A stretch of DNA of 64,000 nucleotides from NCBI RefSeq assembly GCF_008831285.2, contig NC_045145.1, positions 7,004,802 through 7,068,801 on the forward strand. Direction: 5' to 3'. This DNA is from Nymphaea colorata. Its lineage: Eukaryota > Streptophyta > Magnoliopsida > Nymphaeales > Nymphaeaceae. Under the pieces are notes generated by a model. That model was not told the DNA's origin. It was given only the letters and a program-made list of their open reading frames with translations, and did not search any database. The position numbers and the translations under genes were made by a program. Each line of letters begins with the position of its first letter. Position 1 is the first letter of the stretch. Shown piece after piece: positions 57,964 through 64,000 of this stretch.

Positions 57964-58304
57964 GTGAAAACTCGTGCTACGGGAGTTTCAGCGATTGATC
58001 GTCGCAGGCAGGAGAGGACGCGGTCAGCAATCTTCGCTCATGCGATGTCGAAAGAACGACGATGTCCCGCTGCCTTTTCCTGGGTGGCCGGTTTCAGAAA
58101 AGAAAACACTTGGTCGCCGGACGCCGCAACGCAAAAGTTTCCTAGAAACAGTAAGGGGGTTTATGCATTAAACGTCATTCGGATGGGTCTTCTGGAAAAA
58201 TCGGTTTCCCACAACTCGAGCCTTTATTAGGACAAAGGGTGCTTTTAAAGTTTTATTAGGAGGTTATTTTTGTAATTTCAAGAAAATCTTTTAAAGTTTG
58301 TTTT

Positions 58305-58410
58305 TTTAATGGAAGTATTTTGGTAATGAAAAAATGGAAGTATTTTGGTAATGAAGTTTTTCTCGTCGGAAGTATTTTTGTTTTTTAGTGGAAGTATTTT
58401 GGTCATTTTT
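58305..58410. repeat. Short degenerate tandem array, GGAAGTATTTTGGT
   Basis: The word GGAAGTATTTTGGT or a close variant occurs four times between about 58311 and 58405 with irregular spacing. Confidence 0.75.
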
Positions 58411-58419
58411 ATTTTTGCG

Positions 58420-58684
58420 TCGGACGAGCACTCGGTATCCGGTCCAACTTGGCCCTCAGTTGGAGCCAAAAATTTGGATGTCAGCCTGAGCAGGCTCTAC
58501 TCAACCCCATAACTAATATTTGACATTCTTTTATAGTTTTTGATATATAATTATATATATTTTATATTTATACATTAATTTATATTAAAAATATATATTT
58601 TTGAATGTTAATCCGGTCGGACCGAGCTCAGGCTCGGGTTTCAGGTACTGAGGCCGAACCCGACTCCTTGACGGGTCAACCTTA
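58420..58684. mobile_element. hAT-like MITE, TAAG-end family, copy D
   Basis: GC-rich arms (TCCGGTCCAACTTGG at left; GAGCTCAGGCTCGGGTTTC at right) around an AT core near identical in style to the other copies. The right end is TAAGGTTGACCCGTC when inverted. The left terminus is lost and no target duplication is visible. Confidence 0.6.
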
Positions 58685-58744
58685 AACACATGGTCTCTTT
58701 CTTGTTAAGGAGTTATAACCTATTCTATATCTCATAAAGTGCAC

Positions 58745-58875
58745 ATTATTAAGTCGACCTTGCCAGCTCTAGGTCGGTTCGAGCCACATATTGCTTAGTG
58801 CAAGCTGGAGTCGAGCTTACACATGACAAGTTCAAGTGGACTCAATTCATTCTAGTCATGTTCTTCAAATAATAA
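58745..58875. repeat. GAGCTCGAG-type repeat fragment, copy 4
   Basis: Contains GCTGGAGTCGAGCTTACACA and CAAGTGGACTCAATTCATTC. A fragment of the word family seen at 690, 43085 and 47730. Confidence 0.35.
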
Positions 58876-59393
58876 ATACTATTTTAGTGTTTCTTTTACA
58901 GATGGGATGGGGAAGCCTGGTGTTTTGTTTCAAAGATTGGATGGAGCATGAGAAGCCATTCAAGTCGGAATAGGACCAAGCGGACGGCGCGAAACCACAA
59001 TATTGAGGAATTGATCCAGGAAAGTAGAAATGAGTTGTTTGCGGTTACAGTGTTCATCATCAGTAAGATGAAATCAGCAACTCTAATACTATGTACTCAG
59101 TGTTTGTTAATTTGTAGATGCCAAAAGACAACACGAAGAAAAATTTGCGATATTAAGATATAAATTGTATTACTACCATAAGTAACATTATGTGATATTT
59201 CATGTGGATCCTTTTAATATTTTTATTCAAGTTAAACATTTTAAATTAACTATTTAAAATTTTGAATTATTTTCCTTCATATTGTTTTTTGTTAGCTCTT
59301 TCTCGCTCTCCCAGTTTTTGTTAACACTTCAAGGCCAGTGAGAACTGATTATTGTTGTTGTTAGCTCACTCAAATCAATTTACATACGTTCGA

Positions 59394-59500
59394 GGGGCAT
59401 AATGGAGCTGGCAGTTTGATGAAAACCCGGTCGTGAATTCGATTTCCATCTCAATGAGCTTTGAGCTGCAAATAGTGGATATACTCTACTCCAGTTGATG
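59394..59500 (+). repeat. SINE-like head, type 2 copy 3
   Basis: GGGGCATAATGGAGCTGGCA at the start and B-box-like ATTCGATTTCC about 45 bases on. Same organisation as 41684 and 46421(-). The body is not delimited. Confidence 0.45.
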
Positions 59501-60301
59501 GCTGTTAGTTTCGCTTTCCGCTCAGATCTCCAAGAGCTTTGGACTCCAAAGACAGGAAGAAGTTGGGAGTGGTATTGAATCGCCAAAACATTTTACAGCA
59601 TATCAGAATAATTTTTTTATTAATGAATAGACTGACAAAAATATGTCCTTTGACTGTAGTCATTTCAATTTTTTTTATTTCTGTTTTTGTCTCACCAAAA
59701 ACTTTTCTTTTTCTGTATGAATGAAAAGTACTTTTGTCATTAACCGTACTAGTGCATGAAATTTCATGGACCAGTATGACGTATATAACCAGCTTTGCAC
59801 TAGCGCATCCTAAAAGACTGTCTTTCTGTTTTGTTTGGTGGCCTATTTTCTTCTTTGCATATTCTGCTCTTGTACTGCTCTGCTCTTGAACCGCTCTCCC
59901 TAGTTTTGTGATCACAAAAGGGTGTGAGGACCCTTTCCCCCTGCAGGTTGCATCGGAAGTCACTAGCGAGTGTAGGCTGTTGTGTGCAATTACCCACACA
60001 AGTTGACAAAAATTACTTTATTTTACAATGATGCTTTTTTAGCTTTTTACTTATTTGCATTAGAATACCCCTTTAACCTTAAAAGTTGGACCATTAGTGC
60101 CCCCTAGCCAAAAATTTCTAGCTCCATCATTCGTCACCAACATATTAGCACCCGACCATATTCAGACTTGACAGCACCACAGCACCCAGGTGCGATCAAT
60201 TACTCAAGATCAGCTAATTTAAATTGTCTTGTGATTTTGATTCTTGCAAAATATAATTGATCTTTTGTCTATATGTAATAGGAGCTTATGTAATTTTACT
60301 A
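59501..60301. other. Intergenic; short dispersed-repeat fragment
   Basis: A minus-strand phrase near 60090-60135 (GGAGCTAGAAATTTTTGGCT) belongs with the GGGGCAGAGC repeat at 60302. Nothing coding was recognised. Confidence 0.35.
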
Positions 60302-60500
60302 TCAGGGGCAGAGCTAAAAATTTTTGTTCGAGGGGGCTGAATTATACATCTCAAAATTTTTGGATGGCTTGATATTTTTTCATAATTTCACAAGGGCCAA
60401 ATGCATTTTTTTCAAAGTTTTAACTATTAAATTTTGATTTTTTTTTTTCCAAATTTGAGGGGGGTTGGTGGGGTGTTAGGACCCTGCTGCCCCCCCCTGA
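60302..60500. repeat. Dispersed repeat, CAGGGGCAGAGC family
   Basis: CAGGGGCAGAGCTAAAAATT opens it and CTGCTGCCCCCCCCTG closes it, an imperfect inverse, with a T-rich middle. A related stretch with GGCAAGGGGAGGGGCCCC lies at 61990-62150. Such repeats are widespread in plant genomes; class not assigned. Confidence 0.45.
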
Positions 60501-62924
60501 TGCCAAGAGATATCTTGTGCACGTTTAGAGTAGCAATAGCTCATTTCAGACATGAGATTAATGAGTATCTTCAAAACAGCACCAAATCTGAGTTGGTGTT
60601 GCATTGAATATGTTCTTAATAGTACCATATTGAGTTAAATATATCCTTATTTGACTGTAACTTTACTTTGATTTTTGTATTAAAAGTATCCTTGATTAGG
60701 CTAGGGGCATCACCAATTTAGGGTAATCTTATTACCAACATGAATATGCAACAATTTATTGGATATTCTAAAGATATATCCTTAGAATATATAATAAGAT
60801 CTGCTCCGCAATCCAATTTATATTTGGTATATCATTTTCTTACTTAATTTAAGGTTAGGTATGAAATCCAACAAGGATCAGCTTCAGTTTATGCATTAGT
60901 AAAGGATTGAGCCCTATTTATTATTTACTGACAACACTTAGGTAAAAACAGTTTATACATACTCTCACCAAGGTATTGGCCCGAGAACATGTACCACACA
61001 AGAATCACTTGGAAATTTCATGGTTAGATATATCAAAACTTTATGTAATTACAATTTGGTGCATTATATGACTGTCCATACTACTGTAAATTTCTCATAA
61101 ATTAATTTTTTTCTCATTTGGAACCGAGATTGTCACACAATATTTTAAAGGACCAACCGAATAAATTCAAAGGTTAGTATATTCATATTAAGCTTTAGAT
61201 GCACATATAGAGTTACTAACATGCATGCATTAGGCCAAGTGAGAGAAAACTGTAACTTTAGTAACTCATACTTGAGGATATGTCAATACCTCATTTAGGT
61301 TTTATAAGAAGATAAATGTACCATAAGTACTTAAACTTTTATAGGTGATAAAACTATACACATGAAACCCTAACAGAGACATACATAAGAAGTAGGTTTT
61401 TTTCATTGTCACCATAAGGCATGCACTCAACAAGTCAACAAGAAAGTTGCCCAAGATAAGCTCAAGCGACAAAAATGGAAATAAGGATTCATGTGGTTTG
61501 ATTGAACATGCCAACAACTAGAGGATTCTCTCAAGCTCAAGCCATCAATCTATTGAGGTGAGGTTCCTTCATGCAAAAAATGGTTTATACGAAGAACTTT
61601 GTAAAATGATCTTTCTTCATCACTTGAACAACTTTGGTGTCTATTTGTTGATTCAAATTGTTCTTGGATTAGGTACACCCTTATCAAAAGCATTATCTTC
61701 ACCAAATTCAATTGATCCTTTCTTTTTGGTGTGCCTATGATTTGGCAGACCTGCTTCTTCATATCATCCATATTTCTATTTTCATTAATAGTTTCCATAA
61801 CCTCCCTGAAGGATCAATGTGCTCTTGTGCATATTAAGCTTCTTGATGACAAATCAGAATTCTTTGAGTTTATGTTTGTTCCACCGCAGATTTCATATTC
61901 ATTGGTTTAAGGTCCCCAAACAAAAAATCTCACTTTTAAATCTATAGGTTTTAACATGTAGTATGAATTTACTGAGATCCAAGGTCGGAGGCAAGGGGAG
62001 GGGCCCCTCCTCTCCTCAGATTTTTACAATTTCAAAAATTTACACGTAAATTTTAGTTCAATCTATATAACAAATATGAAAAATTATGTTTTTGCCTGAG
62101 TTAAAACTTTGAAAGTATAGTTCAGCCCTGGCAATGAAAAATTTATGGTTTCTCCGCTGCTGAGATCCTCAGTTTAAACTGAGAATCTCCCAAACACATC
62201 CTTCAATGCAGCAGCTTCGGATCTAAGATCAAAAGCTATCAAATGCGACATGAGTGAACAGGAGTTACAGAACAGAAGTCCTATACACATGAAAAACACC
62301 TGGTCTATCATAAAAATTTCAGAAGGACGGCAGTAAGTCAGTGACAGCCCTCTAATAAGAGGCACAATGCCATGCACCAGCACCTGGTCTACCATACGTT
62401 TCCTCGGGTCTAAGACGAGAAACCATTGAGAGGATGCATGCACGACAGGCAGCGGGGACGTCCCTCCGACAGTGTCTTCCATCTCAAACATTGCCTGCTG
62501 CTTACAGAAGCAACAATATAAACAATCTGATTTAAGAGAGCATTGGGGTGCAGCAAGTCGAACTACGCCGATGACATGAACCCAGAGCAATTAATAATAA
62601 AAGACCATCCTCTTGGTCCTTTTTACATGTGAATGTTTACAGTTTTGAGATGCAGCTGAAGAACCCATTAATTTAATGCTTGCATATATCTTCAGCACTC
62701 ATGTTTGATGTGAGGATACAATCATGCCCTGGTAAGAAGAAGAAGAAGAAGAAGTGAACCCATGCGGGTATGCCGTCACGATCACATCCATTCTGTCTCA
62801 AATAGTTCTACCACAAAAATACGGGAAATATAAAAATTGAGGCACACCATCTAAGATTTTTATTAGACAACTGATTTAAGAGATTAAGTGAATTCCAAAT
62901 CAAATATGAATAAGCATGACAGCA
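60501..62924. other. Intergenic, no recognised gene
   Basis: A minus-strand open frame of 138 codons (62590-62174) has no recognised domain and no homologous motif I can name; it is treated as chance. A GAA trinucleotide run lies at about 62737-62754. Confidence 0.35.
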
Positions 62925-64000
62925 TTACAAGGACAAAATGGTAAAAGTTTTAAACAAATATTTCCCGCATGACGGAAAGGGGGGGTCCTTCTCCCATGGC
63001 ACTGAAGTTGATCGGAAGGACGTTGGTGGCACTTGGATGGAGGAAAAGGGAGAAAAAGAAATGGAAAGGAAGACCTTTCTTGCTTGTGTTTGATTTGGAT
63101 GACTAATTAATGAAGAAGAAAAAGAAATGAGAACTACAGTGTTTGAGTGCAAAGGACAAGAAATGAAAGGGAGGAAATGAAATGGTTTTCTCATGTCATT
63201 TCAATCCCACCAAAAATAGAGAGAATTAGAGGGAAAGAAGGTGCGTTCATTTTCTTCTCCTTTTCCTCCCCATTTCATTTATTTCCCTTTCTTTTCCCAT
63301 CATATATTCCTTTCCCTACGTTTCCCTCCATCCAAAAAGAGCTGAGTGAGTGAATTTCCAGGCTAAATCAGGTTATCTGCACCACACTCGTGCATGCGTG
63401 GGGTGTGAAATGTCCAATAGCTGCTGGGCAATAAAAAGAAAGACCCACTCATAAGGGCAAGAAAGGAAATAATATTTTTATAGTTAAAACGTCTTCAAAA
63501 AATCTCCAAAAATATGCATTAATTTGGTGCTTGCACTAGGGTCGTGCACTGATCAAAGTGGTTTAATTTTGCGAAGCAAGAGTTTTCTAGTTATTTCTTG
63601 TTTGAATAGCCTTTAAGGCAGTAAATGAAATATTTCTCTTGCTCACCAGAAAGCCACTACATCGTTTGGCATGCCCGGCCCACATGTCCAAAGCGTCCTC
63701 CCTTGCTTTTAGACTTGAGTGATATGCCTATGCTTTCTTTGACCGTGTCATTTTGCGTGAATGTGTCAAAAGTGAATCATATAGATAGCGTGCACCGCGT
63801 GAAGCTTAGAGGCTCGACATGCTTTGTTGCAATCCTGTTTGTCAGGATGCAGAAAAACTATACACATCCTCTCTTTTCTCTCTGTCACTTGTGTGCATTT
63901 TTCTTTTCTTTGTCGTGTTCCATGTAAATTGGTGACATCTTCTCACTGATCATTTTGACATATTTTCCACTTGGTCGGCATTCTCTTTCTCTCTCTCTCT
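62925..64000. other. Intergenic, no recognised gene
   Basis: Purine- and pyrimidine-rich stretches (63000-63350) give short open frames without recognisable content. A CT tract begins at the window edge. Confidence 0.3.

Noticed and set aside
59505-59999. 164-codon minus-strand open frame
   Set aside because: No recognised family; composition looks like non-coding AT-rich DNA.
62174-62590. 138-codon minus-strand open frame
   Set aside because: No recognised domain, unlikely composition and no splice or neighbour context.

Overview
The window is nuclear DNA from a seed plant, almost certainly an angiosperm. It has GT-AG spliced plant gene families (a LORELEI-like GPI protein, a GAUT galacturonosyltransferase, an Ole e 1/extensin-type wall protein), long AT-rich introns, degenerate Copia and Ty3/gypsy retrotransposons, SINE-like repeats and many small inverted-repeat elements. 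The species cannot be fixed from the sequence. Gene density is low: four gene models can be supported in 64 kb.

Layout. 1-540 may hold the 3' exons of an unidentified plus-strand gene. 1.3-3.9 kb is a broken minus-strand Copia element. 4-10.5 kb is intergenic and rich in small transposons. 10785-13483 (+) is a three-exon LORELEI-like (LLG) gene. 13.5-19.3 kb is intergenic. 19790-28125 (+) is a two-exon GAUT11-type gene whose 6.7-kb intron carries two hAT-like elements. 31925-37723 (+) is a complete-ended Copia element with two LTRs, an exact 5-bp target duplication and an internally deleted coding region. 38-43.6 kb is intergenic with microsatellites and SINE-like copies. 43680-45028 (+) is a two-exon Ole e 1-domain proline-rich protein. 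49164-56548 (-) is a DnaJ-domain nuclear-type protein with at least four coding exons and three coding-region introns; one intron holds a gypsy 3' fragment and another a small hAT-like element. 57-64 kb is intergenic.

How the genes relate. LLG proteins chaperone and co-receive with FERONIA-type receptor kinases at the cell surface. GAUTs make pectin homogalacturonan in the Golgi. Ole e 1/extensin proteins are secreted to the wall. Three of the four genes therefore act at the cell wall or cell surface, but nothing in the sequence shows that they are co-regulated, and chance neighbourhood is the default reading.

The clearest new structure is in the mobile DNA. At least three families of small inverted-repeat elements can be delimited to the base by 8-bp target duplications: ends CATAGTTGGCAAAC, ends TAAG...GGCACCGGG, and ends CTATGTCAC. 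Several copies lie in introns. One 1.39-kb copy in the GAUT intron carries a GC-rich repetitive interior and is bracketed by a 95-bp near-identical direct repeat.
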